A stretch of 64,000 bases of DNA from JBDTVS01 sp040007095 (GCA_040007095.1 JBDTVS010000048.1:1-64000), one strand, 5' to 3'; positions 36,332 through 45,360 are shown, numbered from the stretch's first letter. The notes: generated from the sequence alone by a model not told the origin. Translations and numbers: made by a program.

Positions 36332-36781
36332 ATGGCTCTGATTCGACCGTTGCTCATCGGCTTCGCCACCACCTTCAAGCATCTGTTCAGAAAACCGATT
36401 ACGGTCAACTACCCCGAGCAGAAGTTCCCGATGTTCCCGAAGTACCGCGGCAAGCAGGTGCTGATGCGGGACGAGAACGATCTGGAGAAGTGCGTCGCCT
36501 GCGGTCTGTGCGCGGTGGCGTGCCCGGCCGACGCCATCTATCTGGAGGCCCGGGAAAACGACGGCACCGTGCAGGCGGGTCCCCGCTACGCGAGTGTGTA
36601 CCAGATTCACAAGACCCGGTGCATCTTTTGTGGGTATTGCGAAGAGGCGTGCCCGGTCGGCGCCATCTTCATGGGTAAGGATTACGAGCTGGCGGTCTAC
36701 AGCAAGGACGATTTCGTGTGGGACAAACAGGACCTGCTCATTCCGGCGGCCACGCCCGGCTCTTCAGGTCAGGTGGGCTAG
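36332..36781 (+). CDS. nuoI: NADH-quinone oxidoreductase subunit I-like 2x[4Fe-4S] protein (orphan)
   Basis: 149 residues. Two classic [4Fe-4S] motifs: C54-C57-C60-C64 in KCVACGLCAVACP and C97-C100-C103-C107 in RCIFCGYCEEACP, with the NuoI lead-in ITVNYPEQKFPMFPKYRGK. It passes electrons between clusters N6a and N6b in the connecting arm of complex I. No other nuo gene is next to it: a divergent LytS kinase precedes it and a phosphoesterase follows. It may complete a complex encoded elsewhere. Confidence 0.9.
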   Translation: MALIRPLLIGFATTFKHLFRKPITVNYPEQKFPMFPKYRGKQVLMRDENDLEKCVACGLCAVACPADAIYLEARENDGTVQAGPRYASVYQIHKTRCIFCGYCEEACPVGAIFMGKDYELAVYSKDDFVWDKQDLLIPAATPGSSGQVG

Positions 36782-36850
36782 CCGCTCGCCCGCGCACCCC
36801 GACGCAGGCCGAGCCGACGCGACCATCAGCCCCACCCGCTTCAGCTGCCC

Positions 36851-37546
36851 ATGTTGATTGGTGCTCTCGGCGACATCCACGGAGCCTTCGAGGTCGTTCA
36901 GCGCATCATGAATCGGCACCGGGAGGTGCCCCTCTGGATTTCGGTCGGCGACGTGGCCGCGAACAGCGGTGACTACTTTGCCCCGGTCGCCCCTCTGTAT
37001 TGGATCAAAGGCAACAACGAAGACTTCGACGTGATCGCGGCAGCCCTTGCAGGGCATCCGCCGTCCCCGATGCTCCACTATCTCCAGAACGGCGGACCTC
37101 ACCAGGTCGGACCCTGGCGGATTGCGGCGCTCGGCGGCACGTTCGCGCCGAGCTGGTATCACACGCCGGCCGCAGATCTGCCGCCGTCGCGCGGGCGTCG
37201 ATCGAGCGCCCCGTCGCTGAAGCTCGGCAAGAGCCGCGACGACAAGCGGCGGCATTTCGTCCGCGACGAGGTCATCACCTGCAAGGGGCTGACCGGCATC
37301 GACGTGTTCCTCACCCACGAGGCGCCGCGCCCCTTCTACCCAGCAGGCCGGCGCATCGACGCGGGCAAAACCGTCATCAACGAGGCGCTCGCGGGGATGC
37401 GCCCGAGGCTTCATCTATTCGGCCATCACCACGAGTTCACCGACTCGCGGCGCCAGGGTGTACGCTCCATCGGGCTGGACGTGGTGACCACCTCCTACTT
37501 GATGATCGACAGCGCGACTCTGCAGTGCGAGCGGATCGAGGTGTGA
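36851..37546 (+). CDS. metallophosphoesterase
   Basis: 231 residues. Calcineurin-like metal motifs in order: GDIHG (Asp8, His10), SVGDVA (Asp34), GNNED, FLTHEA and GHHHEF. Two metal ions are expected to drive phosphoester hydrolysis. The segment after GGTFAPSW (about 95-130) is Arg/Ser-rich and may be a recognition loop. There is no signal peptide. It begins 69 bases after nuoI; whether it shares that transcript is unclear. Confidence 0.88.
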   Translation: MLIGALGDIHGAFEVVQRIMNRHREVPLWISVGDVAANSGDYFAPVAPLYWIKGNNEDFDVIAAALAGHPPSPMLHYLQNGGPHQVGPWRIAALGGTFAPSWYHTPAADLPPSRGRRSSAPSLKLGKSRDDKRRHFVRDEVITCKGLTGIDVFLTHEAPRPFYPAGRRIDAGKTVINEALAGMRPRLHLFGHHHEFTDSRRQGVRSIGLDVVTTSYLMIDSATLQCERIEV

Positions 37547-37570
37547 GATCCGGGAAATTCAACGAAGATA

Positions 37571-37600
37571 TGGACTTATCAAACGCCCCAGATGTATAGT
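37571..37600 (+). promoter_or_regulatory. candidate promoter of the methyltransferase gene
   Basis: TGGACT (37571-37576) and TATAGT (37595-37600) with an 18-base spacer, about 75 bases before the chosen start. Confidence 0.45.
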
Positions 37601-37676
37601 CGCTCAACAGTTCGGATGACCAGACACCCGCATGCACCGGCGTGGCGGCCGGGCGCGTGTGGGTCTGGCTGAGGCC

Positions 37677-38378
37677 ATGATGTCTTTATTTGAGCCGCAT
37701 TCTTCAGACGACGACGAGTACATTGGCTCGGACGCCGCGACCCGCGCGTTGTCGGTGACCGCGGTCGAGAACGATTTTGTCGCTCGGGTGTACGAGAATC
37801 TCGCGTTCGTGTACGACTGGACGTTCGGACCGACCCTTCATCCCGGACGGATGCACGCGCTCAAGCGCATGGGCATCAAGTCGAACGATCGCGTCCTTGA
37901 GGTCGGCATCGGCACCGGCATCAACGCCGCGTTGTATCCGCGCGATGCCACCATCACGGGTATCGATCTGTCCGGACCGATGCTCGAGAAAGCCCGCGAG
38001 CGGATCGCCCGCAAACGGCTGACCAACGTCCAGCTGTTTGAAATGGACGCCGCCGACATGAGGTTTCCAGACAACAGCTTCGACGTCGTGTACGCGCCGT
38101 ATCTCATCAGCGTCGTACCGGACCCGGTCGCGGTGGTCCGCGAGATGCGCCGCGTCTGCCGTCCCGGTGGTCGTCTGGTCATCCTCAATCACTTTCGCAG
38201 TCGCAACCGCGTCGGCGCCTTCATGGAACGGCTGATTTCTCCGTTGACCGTACACATCGGATTCACCGCGGACCTGGACCTGCCCGCCTTCTTGGCGCAG
38301 GCCGAGCTCAAGCCGATTTCGATCGCCAAGGTCAACTTTCCGCCGATTTGGTCGCTGGTCACCTGCGCGAAGGATTGA
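37677..38378 (+). CDS. class I SAM methyltransferase, PmtA/UbiE-like
   Basis: About 233 residues from ATGATG after GAGG; an upstream in-frame ATG at 37632 has no ribosome site. SAM motif I VLEVGIGTGINAALYP, motif II ITGIDLSGPMLEKA, acidic MDAADMRFPDNSFD, and the following YLISVVPDP. The order and the YENLAFVYDWTFGPTLHPGR lead match phospholipid (phosphatidylethanolamine) N-methyltransferases of the PmtA type, so lipid methylation is likely, with ubiquinone-type substrates possible. Confidence 0.82.
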   Translation: MMSLFEPHSSDDDEYIGSDAATRALSVTAVENDFVARVYENLAFVYDWTFGPTLHPGRMHALKRMGIKSNDRVLEVGIGTGINAALYPRDATITGIDLSGPMLEKARERIARKRLTNVQLFEMDAADMRFPDNSFDVVYAPYLISVVPDPVAVVREMRRVCRPGGRLVILNHFRSRNRVGAFMERLISPLTVHIGFTADLDLPAFLAQAELKPISIAKVNFPPIWSLVTCAKD

Positions 38379-38394
38379 GCCGGGCGGCCCGGAT

Positions 38395-39447
38395 CTAGAA
38401 AATCCGGGTCGCCAGTTCGAGAATCGCCGCGGCGATGACCGACGCGCCGTCGACGCGCGGCCGTTCCGGCGGTTCCTCCTGCGCCAGAAGGGCCTCGACA
38501 GCGTCCGGCCAGTTTCCCGCCAGCAATTCTTCCTGGCTGATGTGGCGGCAGCGCAGCATCCGCGGCATCTGCGTCAGCATTACCTCGTACTCGGCGAAGC
38601 GTCCTCGCGAGGTGAACAGCAACGGCGTGCCATTCGCCACGCATTCCGACACGATGCCGTACCCCGGTTTGCTCACGACGACGTCGGCGGCGGCGACGAG
38701 GTCTTCGTACTTGAGGCCCGGCGGCGGATGCCGCTCGGGCGAGATCACGACCAATCCCGATTGCTCGATGCGATCGTAGGGGAGCGCCAGACCGTACCCG
38801 GCGAAAGACGCGAGCGCGAGGCGCTGGCCGCGGCCGACTCCCAGCGTCTGGCGGGTGTCGTCCGGATCGCGGGTCGATCGGCGTGCGATGAACGGGACAT
38901 CCTCGGTGACGGCGGTGACCGAGGTGAATCCGCCGCTGATCGGCAGTCTGAACGCCTTGGCAGACAGTGAATACGAGTGGGCGCTCGCCTCGACGACGCC
39001 CGGCGCGAGCGCGGCGAATTCGGGGTAGTAGGCGTAGATCCAATCCCACGTGAAGTTGGCAACCAACACGGACCGGATGCCCGCCGCCCGGGCGGCCGAG
39101 AACGCCAGCGGCGGCACGTCACCGATCACGAGCCGCGCGCCGAGTTGGTGGAGGTGCGCCGCCTCCGCCGCGACCCGGCGATCGAAATCGCGATAGAACG
39201 CGGCCGCGCGCCGTGCCGTGCCTTCGACGTCGATCCGCACGCTGTCTGGCTGCACGATGCCGGGATCCGTCTCGCAGGGCTGGACCTCGACGTGCGGTCC
39301 ACGGATCCGGTCGAAGATCCAGGCGGCCGCGCTGGTCCGGACTTCGATCCGGACGTCCTCCTGCTGGCGGATCATCTCGGCCATGAGCACGACGTCCCGC
39401 GACGCGTGGCCCAGCCCGTGCCCCGAGACATAGAAGGCGATCGTCAC
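38395..39447 (-). CDS. MurG-like glycosyltransferase (L-arabinokinase N-terminal-like)
   Basis: 350 residues from a GTG that overlaps the Lon stop codon as GTGA; the open frame also extends into lon but that part is a shadow. It begins with IAFYVSGHGLGHASRD, a sugar-nucleotide transferase pattern shared with MurG and the N-terminal domain of plant arabinokinases. The C-terminal donor-binding region has AAADVVVSKPGYGIVSECVANGTPLL. It is cytoplasmic. The acceptor is unknown. Coupling to lon by a 4-base overlap suggests translation from the same transcript. Confidence 0.8.
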   Translation of the reverse strand: MTIAFYVSGHGLGHASRDVVLMAEMIRQQEDVRIEVRTSAAAWIFDRIRGPHVEVQPCETDPGIVQPDSVRIDVEGTARRAAAFYRDFDRRVAAEAAHLHQLGARLVIGDVPPLAFSAARAAGIRSVLVANFTWDWIYAYYPEFAALAPGVVEASAHSYSLSAKAFRLPISGGFTSVTAVTEDVPFIARRSTRDPDDTRQTLGVGRGQRLALASFAGYGLALPYDRIEQSGLVVISPERHPPPGLKYEDLVAAADVVVSKPGYGIVSECVANGTPLLFTSRGRFAEYEVMLTQMPRMLRCRHISQEELLAGNWPDAVEALLAQEEPPERPRVDGASVIAAAILELATRIF

Positions 39448-41828
39448 GAACCGATGGCGGGTCCGCCAGCGGGCAGCGCGACCTTCAGGACTTCTTCGAG
39501 CGTGTTGACCGGGACGAACGTCATGTCCGCCTTCACTTCCGGCGGCAGTTCCGCCAGGTCCGGTTCGTTGCGCGCCGGAAGGATGAAGGTCGTGATCCCA
39601 TGGCGTCGCGCGGCGAGCGCCTTCTCTCGAATGCCGCCAACGGGCAGCACGAGACCGCTCAGCGTAATCTCGCCGGTCATCGCGACATCGTCGCGAATGA
39701 CCTGATTCTTGATGGCCGACAGAATCGCCGTCGCCATGGTCACGCCCGCTGAGGGACCGTCCTTGGGAATCCCGCCAGCCGGCACGTGAACGTGCAGGTC
39801 GTGGTCGTCGAGAAAGTCGGCCGGGACTCCCAGTTCTGTCGCGTGCGCGCGAATATGGCTGACTGCAGCGCGCGCCGACTCCTGCATCACGCTCCCGAGT
39901 TGACCCGTCAGGATGATGTCGTGGTGGCCGGACGGCAACAGGCTGGCTTCGATGAAGAGCACATCTCCGCCGGCCTCTGTCCACGCCACGCCGGTTGCGA
40001 CCCCGGGACGCGAGACACGGAACGCGACCTCGTCGTGAATGCGCGGCGGCCCGAGGTAGTTGGGGACGTCGGACGCGGTGACCACGATCGTTGCGGCCGA
40101 GGGCGCGCCCGGCTCGGCGCCGGCGACGCGCGCCGCGACCTTACGGGCGACGGCGCCGATCTGTCGCTCCACGTTGCGCACCCCGGCTTCGCGGGTGTAC
40201 TGCGCGATGATTCGGCGTAGCGCGCCGTCGTCGATCCGGACCACCTCGTCGGTGAGGCCGTGTTCCTCGAGCTGGCGGGGAATCAGATAGCGTTTCGCGA
40301 TGTGCAGCTTCTCTTCCTCGCTGTAGCCGGCCAGCGAAATCACTTCCATGCGATCGACGAGCGCGGGATGGATGGTCCCGAGCTGATTCGACGTGGCGAT
40401 GAAGAGCACCTTCGAGAGATCAAGATTGATCTCCAGATAGTGGTCCCGGAACGCGTAGTTCTGCGCCGGATCGAGCACTTCGAGCAGCGCCGCCGCCGGG
40501 TCGCCCTGGTAGCCGACGCTGATCTTGTCGATCTCGTCGAGCATGAACACCGGGTTCATCGCGCCGGCCTGCTTCAACGCCTGGACGATCCGTCCCGGAA
40601 TCGCGCCGAGGTAGGTGCGGCGATGACCCCGAATCTCGGCCTCGTCCCGCACGCCGCCGAGGGAGAGCCGCACGAACTTGCGATTCATCGCCCGCGCGAT
40701 TGACTGGCCGAGCGAGGTCTTGCCGACACCCGGTGGTCCGACGAAGCAGAGAATCGGCCCCTTAATCACGCCGGGCGTCGCCGCGTTCCGCGACTTCAGC
40801 TTCTGCACCGCGAGATACTCGACGATCCGTTCTTTGACCTTGTCGAGGTCGTAGTGGTCCTGGTCAAGGACCTCGCGGGCCGCGACTGGATCGAGCCGAT
40901 CCGGCGTCGTCACCGACCAGGGCACATCGAGGACCCAGTCGATGTAGGTCCGGATCATCTGGTACTCGGGCGAGGCCGGCGTCATGCGCTCGAGGCGGTC
41001 GACTTCGCGGCTGGCGATCGCGGCGACGTACTCCGGCAGCTTCGCGTCGATGAGCCGGGTGCGGATTTCCAGCGCTTCCGGCTTCTCGCCCTCGCCGAGC
41101 TCTTCCTGGATCGCCTTGAGCTGCTGGCGGAGGTAGTAGTGACGCTGCGCAGCCGTCATCTCCTGCTCGGCCGCAGATTCGATCTTGCCTTTCATCTCGA
41201 GCAGGGCGACTTCCCGGCTGAGCGCGTCCGCCACCGCTTTCAGCTTGGTGATCGAATCGTTGGCTTCCAGAATCCGCTGCTTCTCGTCGGCCTTGATGTC
41301 GAGCAGCGCCGCCAATACATACGCCAGCCGCAGGGGGTCGTCAATGCCCTGGACGAGGCCTCGCAGCTCTTGCGACAGGCCGCTCGACAAGGACAGCGCG
41401 CGATCGACCAGTTCCTGGATGCGCCGGACGTAGGCGTCGCCCTCGATCGACCGCTCGGTGTGCTCGGGAAGCAATGTGACGGTCGCTCGCAGCGAGTTCT
41501 CGACGCGAACAATCAGGTCCGCCTTGGCGCGCAAGGTGCCTTCGACCACGACCTGGATGATGCCGCTGGGAGCCCTGGCCATTTGGCGGATCGCGGCGAT
41601 CGTTCCGACCGGCCGCAAGTCGTCCGGCTCGGCTTCGTCGCGCTCGGCGTGTTGGAGCGCGAGAAAAATCAGTCGGTCGCCCGACAAGGCACGATGCACG
41701 GCATCGATCGACGTGGCACGGCTGATCGCCAGTGGCGCCAGGGTCAAGGGGAAGACCACCGTCTGCCGGAGCGCGAGCACCGGCAATTCACTGGGATAGA
41801 TGCGCGCCAATTCGGAGGCAGTGGCCAT
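39444..41828 (-). CDS. lon: ATP-dependent protease LonA
   Basis: 794 residues, full length for LonA. N-terminal LAN domain (LPVLALRQTVVFPLTLAPL), coiled-coil (about 200-250), AAA+ module with Walker A GPPGVGKT (364-371), Walker B FMLDEID and sensor IATSNQLG, then a protease domain with catalytic Ser693 in KDGPSAGVT and Lys736 in REKALAARR, 43 residues apart as in known Lon. It degrades damaged and regulatory cytosolic proteins. No CIRCE or HspR-like site was evident upstream; a 24-base direct repeat lies there. Confidence 0.96.
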   Translation of the reverse strand: MATASELARIYPSELPVLALRQTVVFPLTLAPLAISRATSIDAVHRALSGDRLIFLALQHAERDEAEPDDLRPVGTIAAIRQMARAPSGIIQVVVEGTLRAKADLIVRVENSLRATVTLLPEHTERSIEGDAYVRRIQELVDRALSLSSGLSQELRGLVQGIDDPLRLAYVLAALLDIKADEKQRILEANDSITKLKAVADALSREVALLEMKGKIESAAEQEMTAAQRHYYLRQQLKAIQEELGEGEKPEALEIRTRLIDAKLPEYVAAIASREVDRLERMTPASPEYQMIRTYIDWVLDVPWSVTTPDRLDPVAAREVLDQDHYDLDKVKERIVEYLAVQKLKSRNAATPGVIKGPILCFVGPPGVGKTSLGQSIARAMNRKFVRLSLGGVRDEAEIRGHRRTYLGAIPGRIVQALKQAGAMNPVFMLDEIDKISVGYQGDPAAALLEVLDPAQNYAFRDHYLEINLDLSKVLFIATSNQLGTIHPALVDRMEVISLAGYSEEEKLHIAKRYLIPRQLEEHGLTDEVVRIDDGALRRIIAQYTREAGVRNVERQIGAVARKVAARVAGAEPGAPSAATIVVTASDVPNYLGPPRIHDEVAFRVSRPGVATGVAWTEAGGDVLFIEASLLPSGHHDIILTGQLGSVMQESARAAVSHIRAHATELGVPADFLDDHDLHVHVPAGGIPKDGPSAGVTMATAILSAIKNQVIRDDVAMTGEITLSGLVLPVGGIREKALAARRHGITTFILPARNEPDLAELPPEVKADMTFVPVNTLEEVLKVALPAGGPAIGS

Positions 41829-41847
41829 AAAGGTACTGAGCAGTTTT

Positions 41848-41895
41848 CGACTCGGCCTGGCTCGGAAACATCGACCCGGCCGGGCTCGGAAACAA
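41848..41895. repeat. tandem 24-base direct repeat between divergent lon and zinc-ribbon genes
   Basis: Two adjacent copies (41848-41871 and 41872-41895) differ at about three positions and share GGCTCGGAAACA-like ends. The repeat fills most of the 82-base divergent region and could carry binding sites for a regulator of both genes. Confidence 0.65.
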
Positions 41896-41898
41896 TAG

Positions 41899-41904
41899 TA
41901 TGAT
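41899..41904 (+). promoter_or_regulatory. candidate -10 of a leaderless transcript
   Basis: TATGAT ends six bases before the ATG at 41911, so the message would begin at or next to the start codon. Confidence 0.45.
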
Positions 41905-41910
41905 CTCCGA

Positions 41911-42249
41911 ATGGCGCTCGATGAACGCGACTTCTTTCACAACAAGAACGAGACGCGCAACGATCAGCTGACGTGTCCGCGCTGCAAGCGCGTCAACGCC
42001 TACCAGATGCGTTGGGTCGTTCGGACGAAGAAGGAACGCCTTCCGCCGGGCGCCGACGAGCGCGACCGCGCCCTCTATGCGAAGCTGCGCGACTACATGA
42101 TTCGCGTCGACGACGCAGTGACCTGCAAGACGTGCGGCAAGAAGTTCGACATCCCATCGCAGCATTCGATGGTGTTCATCGAGAAGGGTGCCTCGAGTGC
42201 CGCCGTGTTCCAGGGCGGCGGCGACGAGGACTCGCGCTTCAATAGATGA
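41911..42249 (+). CDS. small zinc-ribbon-like conserved protein
   Basis: 112 residues. Two Cys pairs, CPRC (near residue 22) and CKTC (near residue 72), could form a zinc ribbon split by an Arg/Lys-rich helix region (RWVVRTKKERLPPGADERDRALYAKLR). No enzyme motif. A role in nucleic-acid or protein binding is an inference. Its end overlaps the convergent methyltransferase by 11 bases. It has no Shine-Dalgarno but a good -10 six bases before the ATG. Confidence 0.7.
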   Translation: MALDERDFFHNKNETRNDQLTCPRCKRVNAYQMRWVVRTKKERLPPGADERDRALYAKLRDYMIRVDDAVTCKTCGKKFDIPSQHSMVFIEKGASSAAVFQGGGDEDSRFNR

Positions 42250-42913
42250 ACGGGATCACGCGCCAGCGCACCAGCCGGCGATAGCGGACGTATTCATCTC
42301 CCAGGCTACGCGTCAGCGATCGCTCCTCCCACGGAATCGCCAGGACCAGGTACGCCGTGGTGAGCACCGCGAATGTCAGACGATCGCCGGTCATGTGAGC
42401 CGACCCGAAGACGATCAGGATCCAGCCGAGATAGAGCGGATGCCGGACGAGCCGGTACGGGCCAGCCACCTTCAATTCCTGTATTGCCGCTTCGCGTCGG
42501 ATACCCGCCAATTCGAGCGGGGCCAGATGGCGAACCGCCCGGGCGATGACCCAGACGCCCAGGAACTGAACCGCCGCGTGGAGCCAGAGTCGCACCCCGT
42601 TGACGTCGAACAGCTCGTAACCAATCGGACGCCACGCCGCACAGGTCCCGAACAGCAGCAGCGAAGCCGTCCAGACGTACACCGACCGCAGCAGACGCTC
42701 GGGCAGCCGCTGCGCGAGCCAACGCTTTACTCCTTCTCGCGCGAAGATGCTGTGATGCGCGGCGAAGATGCCGACGAGGACCGCGTCGACCGCGACGGCC
42801 GTCCAGGCGCCGCCGCTGCCGCCCGACCATCGCAGGAAATACGAGCCGGCACAGAAGGCCAGCGATGAGACGAAGGCCACGCCGCCGGTCCAAACGAACA
42901 CCCGCTCGACCAA
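42239..42913 (-). CDS. NnrU/MddA-like integral membrane methyltransferase
   Basis: About 224 residues; the start is unclear (TTG 42913 or GTG 42901), and the open frame further upstream is antisense to the ketosynthase gene. Five or so membrane helices, with the ICMT-like signature near the end: AGPYRLVRHPLYLGWILIVFG and IPWEERSLTRSLGDEYVRYRR. The blocks FAAHHSIFAR, RSVYVWTASLLL and WRPIGYELFDV resemble methanethiol S-methyltransferase MddA and NnrU proteins, so SAM-dependent methylation of a small thiol or lipid is plausible. TATACT (42923-42928, minus strand) is a near-consensus -10 nine bases upstream. Confidence 0.72.
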   Translation of the reverse strand: MVERVFVWTGGVAFVSSLAFCAGSYFLRWSGGSGGAWTAVAVDAVLVGIFAAHHSIFAREGVKRWLAQRLPERLLRSVYVWTASLLLFGTCAAWRPIGYELFDVNGVRLWLHAAVQFLGVWVIARAVRHLAPLELAGIRREAAIQELKVAGPYRLVRHPLYLGWILIVFGSAHMTGDRLTFAVLTTAYLVLAIPWEERSLTRSLGDEYVRYRRLVRWRVIPFIY

Positions 42914-42922
42914 ATCACCAGT

Positions 42923-42928
42923 AGTATA
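42923..42928 (-). promoter_or_regulatory. -10 hexamer of the NnrU/MddA-like gene
   Basis: TATACT on the minus strand, 9 bases before the possible TTG start. The same AT-rich patch holds TAGTAT (42922-42927) on the plus strand, seven bases before the ketosynthase ATG, so one short region may fire in both directions. Confidence 0.45.
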
Positions 42929-42934
42929 GGGCGC

Positions 42935-44209
42935 ATGCCGCAACCGGCCGGTCCGCGTGTCGTCATCACCGGAATCGGCGTCGTCTCGCCGTTCGGTGTC
43001 GGCCGTGAGGTGTTCTGGGATCACGTCAGCCGCGGGTGCAGCGGCACGCGCGCGATCACCGACTTCGACGCGACGGAACTGGCGTGCCGCGTCGCGGCGC
43101 CGGTCTCGAACGTGACCATCGACGATGTGCCGGAGATCGATGGCGACGCGCTGTGGGACGTCGGCTATCGCGCCGATCCGAAGCGCTATTCGCGCGCGGC
43201 GCTGGTGGGGGTCATCGCCAGCCGCGAAGCCTGGATCGATGCCGGCCTGCGGATCGGCGAGCCCAACGCCGGGGTCGTGGTGGGCAGCGGTGGCGGCGGG
43301 ATCGATGTCGGGGAGCGCCAGTACTACGATTTCTTCGTCGAGCGCGGCCGCAAAGTGACGCCGTACGCCATCCCCGTGTCGATTGTCGGCATGGTGTCGA
43401 GCGAGATCTCGATTTCGCTCCGCTTGCGCGGCGTCAGTCACGTGCTCTCGTGCGGCTGCACGAGCTCGACCGACGCGATCGGCTACGCCGCCGCGCTCAT
43501 TCGATCGGGCGACGCGGAGGTCGTGCTGTCCGGCGGCACCGATGCGTGCGTGACGCCGGGCATGCTGTTTGGCTTCTCGCGGATGAAGGTCGTGTCGATG
43601 GGGTACAACGATCGGCCGGCAGTCGCGTCGCGGCCCTTCGATCGAGGACGGGACGGGTTCGTGCTCGGGGAAGGCGCCTGGATGCTCGTGCTCGAGCGCG
43701 AAGATCGAGCCCGGGCTCGCGGCGCGCACATCTACGCGTCCGTCGAGGGATACGGATCGACCTGCGACGCATATCATCGTGTGCAGATGGCTCCCGACGG
43801 CGGAGAGATCGTTCGGGCGCTCTCCCTCGCGATCGACCGCTCGGGCCGACCGCGCGAAACCATCGGTTACGTCAACTATCACGGGACGGCAACGGCATTG
43901 AACGATGCCGTCGAGTCGCGGTGCGTTCGGCAGGTATTCGGCAGCCATGCCGACCATCTGGCCGGATCGTCCGTGAAGTCGATGATCGGCCACCCTCAGG
44001 GCGCGAGCGGCGCCGCCGGCGTGGTCACCGCCGCGCTGGCGCTGTCGCGGCATCTTCTCCCACCCACGATCAATCTCGATGATCCCGATCCGGCATGCGA
44101 TCTGGATTTCATTCCCCACCACGCACGCCGAACCGAGGTCGACGCCGCACTCTGCAACTGCCTCGGCTTTGGATCAAAAAACAGCGCGCTCGTCCTGGGC
44201 CGCGCATGA
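42935..44209 (+). CDS. beta-ketoacyl-ACP synthase, FabF-like
   Basis: 424 residues. Ketosynthase triad: Cys175 in SCGCTSSTDA, His316 in NYHGTATALND, and His353 in IGHPQGASGA with Lys348 in SVKSM. Overall it resembles FabF and the KSalpha of type II polyketide systems. It condenses acyl and malonyl-ACP units. It overlaps the following FAD oxidoreductase by ATGA. There is no ACP or KSbeta nearby, so a small lipid or specialised-product route is more likely than housekeeping fatty acid synthesis (inference). Confidence 0.9.
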   Translation: MPQPAGPRVVITGIGVVSPFGVGREVFWDHVSRGCSGTRAITDFDATELACRVAAPVSNVTIDDVPEIDGDALWDVGYRADPKRYSRAALVGVIASREAWIDAGLRIGEPNAGVVVGSGGGGIDVGERQYYDFFVERGRKVTPYAIPVSIVGMVSSEISISLRLRGVSHVLSCGCTSSTDAIGYAAALIRSGDAEVVLSGGTDACVTPGMLFGFSRMKVVSMGYNDRPAVASRPFDRGRDGFVLGEGAWMLVLEREDRARARGAHIYASVEGYGSTCDAYHRVQMAPDGGEIVRALSLAIDRSGRPRETIGYVNYHGTATALNDAVESRCVRQVFGSHADHLAGSSVKSMIGHPQGASGAAGVVTAALALSRHLLPPTINLDDPDPACDLDFIPHHARRTEVDAALCNCLGFGSKNSALVLGRA

Positions 44210-45360
44210 TCGACGATGTCATCGTCGTTGGAGCGGGGCCGGCCGGCGCCGTGGCTGCGACGGTGCTCGCACGGGCGGGCGCGCGGGTGCGGCTCCTCGA
44301 TCGCGCGTTGTTTCCGCGGGACAAGCTCTGTGGCGACACCGTCAATCCAGGCACACTGGCCGAGTTGCGGCGTCTCGACCTGGCCCGGCCCGTTGAAGCC
44401 TCCGGCCTCCAGATCGACGGCATGCTTGTCACTGGTCCCGGCGTGGCTATCGAAGGCCGTTATCCCGACGGCCTCTACGGCCGCGCGCTGCTGCGGCGCG
44501 ACCTCGATTGGGCGCTTCTGCAACAGGCGGTCGAGGCCGGCGCTCAGTTCGAGCCGGCGCTTTCGGTGCGTCGAGCCATCCTCGACCAGTCGGGCGCGAA
44601 CAAGACGGTGACCGGAGTCGACGTCGGCGTGAACGGTCGCGAGCGGGCGCTCCGGGCCCGTGTGACCATTGCCGCTGATGGTCGGCGGTCCACGTTGGCG
44701 TTCTCCCTGGGCCTCGCCCGTCATCCACCTTCGCCGAGACGCTGGGCCATTGGTGGGTACTACGAGGGTGCGTCGGGGCTTTCATCGCTGGGCGAGATGC
44801 ACATCGACCGGGCGGGCTATGTCGGCGTTGCCCCGGTGCCGGGAGGACTCGCCAACGTGTGCCTCGTGAGACCGTCGCAACCCGCCGATCAGGCGTTACG
44901 CGCGCCGGCGGCTCTTCTGGCGGCCGCCCTCGAGCGCGATCCGCGCTTGCGCGACCGCTTTGCTCGCGCTCGACTGGTCAAGCCGCCGGTCGTCCTCGGT
45001 CCACTGGCGATCGACGCGGTCGCCGAAAGCCCGTCCGGATTGCTGTTGGCGGGCGATGCCGCGGGATTCATCGATCCGATGACGGGCGATGGCCTGCGCT
45101 TCGCCGTTCGGGGAGGTGTCTTGGCGGCCCACGCGGCGCTCGAGGTGCTGACAGGAGGATGGCAGGACGTGCACGCGCGGCTGGCTGGCAATCGGCGCCG
45201 CGAATTCAGCGCGAAGTGGCGATTCAACCGGGCCTTGCGCGCGACCGTCGCATCGCCGGTCGCCGTTCAGGCTGCCGCGCTCACGGCGAGCCTCTGGCCA
45301 GGGCTGTTCCGGCGAATCATCGGCGCTGCCGGAGATTGCGGAGCGGCATCAGAAGTCTGA
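44206..45360 (+). CDS. geranylgeranyl reductase-family FAD oxidoreductase
   Basis: 384 residues from the ATG overlapping the ketosynthase stop (ATGA). It begins with the dinucleotide motif VIVVGAGPAGAVAATVLARAGA, then FPRDKLCGD typical of geranylgeranyl reductase/halogenase-like flavoproteins, RVTIAADGRRS, and the second FAD motif LLAGDAAGFIDPMTGDGLRFAV. It likely reduces double bonds of an isoprenoid or acyl chain, or oxidises a ketosynthase product. Translational coupling with the ketosynthase argues for joint action. Confidence 0.88.
   Translation: MIDDVIVVGAGPAGAVAATVLARAGARVRLLDRALFPRDKLCGDTVNPGTLAELRRLDLARPVEASGLQIDGMLVTGPGVAIEGRYPDGLYGRALLRRDLDWALLQQAVEAGAQFEPALSVRRAILDQSGANKTVTGVDVGVNGRERALRARVTIAADGRRSTLAFSLGLARHPPSPRRWAIGGYYEGASGLSSLGEMHIDRAGYVGVAPVPGGLANVCLVRPSQPADQALRAPAALLAAALERDPRLRDRFARARLVKPPVVLGPLAIDAVAESPSGLLLAGDAAGFIDPMTGDGLRFAVRGGVLAAHAALEVLTGGWQDVHARLAGNRRREFSAKWRFNRALRATVASPVAVQAAALTASLWPGLFRRIIGAAGDCGAASEV

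Noticed and set aside
38395..39984. Longer start for the glycosyltransferase extending into lon
   Set aside because: The extra part is out of frame with Lon and lacks motifs; the GTGA overlap start fits better.
42239..44122. 627-codon minus-strand gene including the NnrU-like methyltransferase
   Set aside because: The upstream 400 codons are antisense to the ketosynthase.
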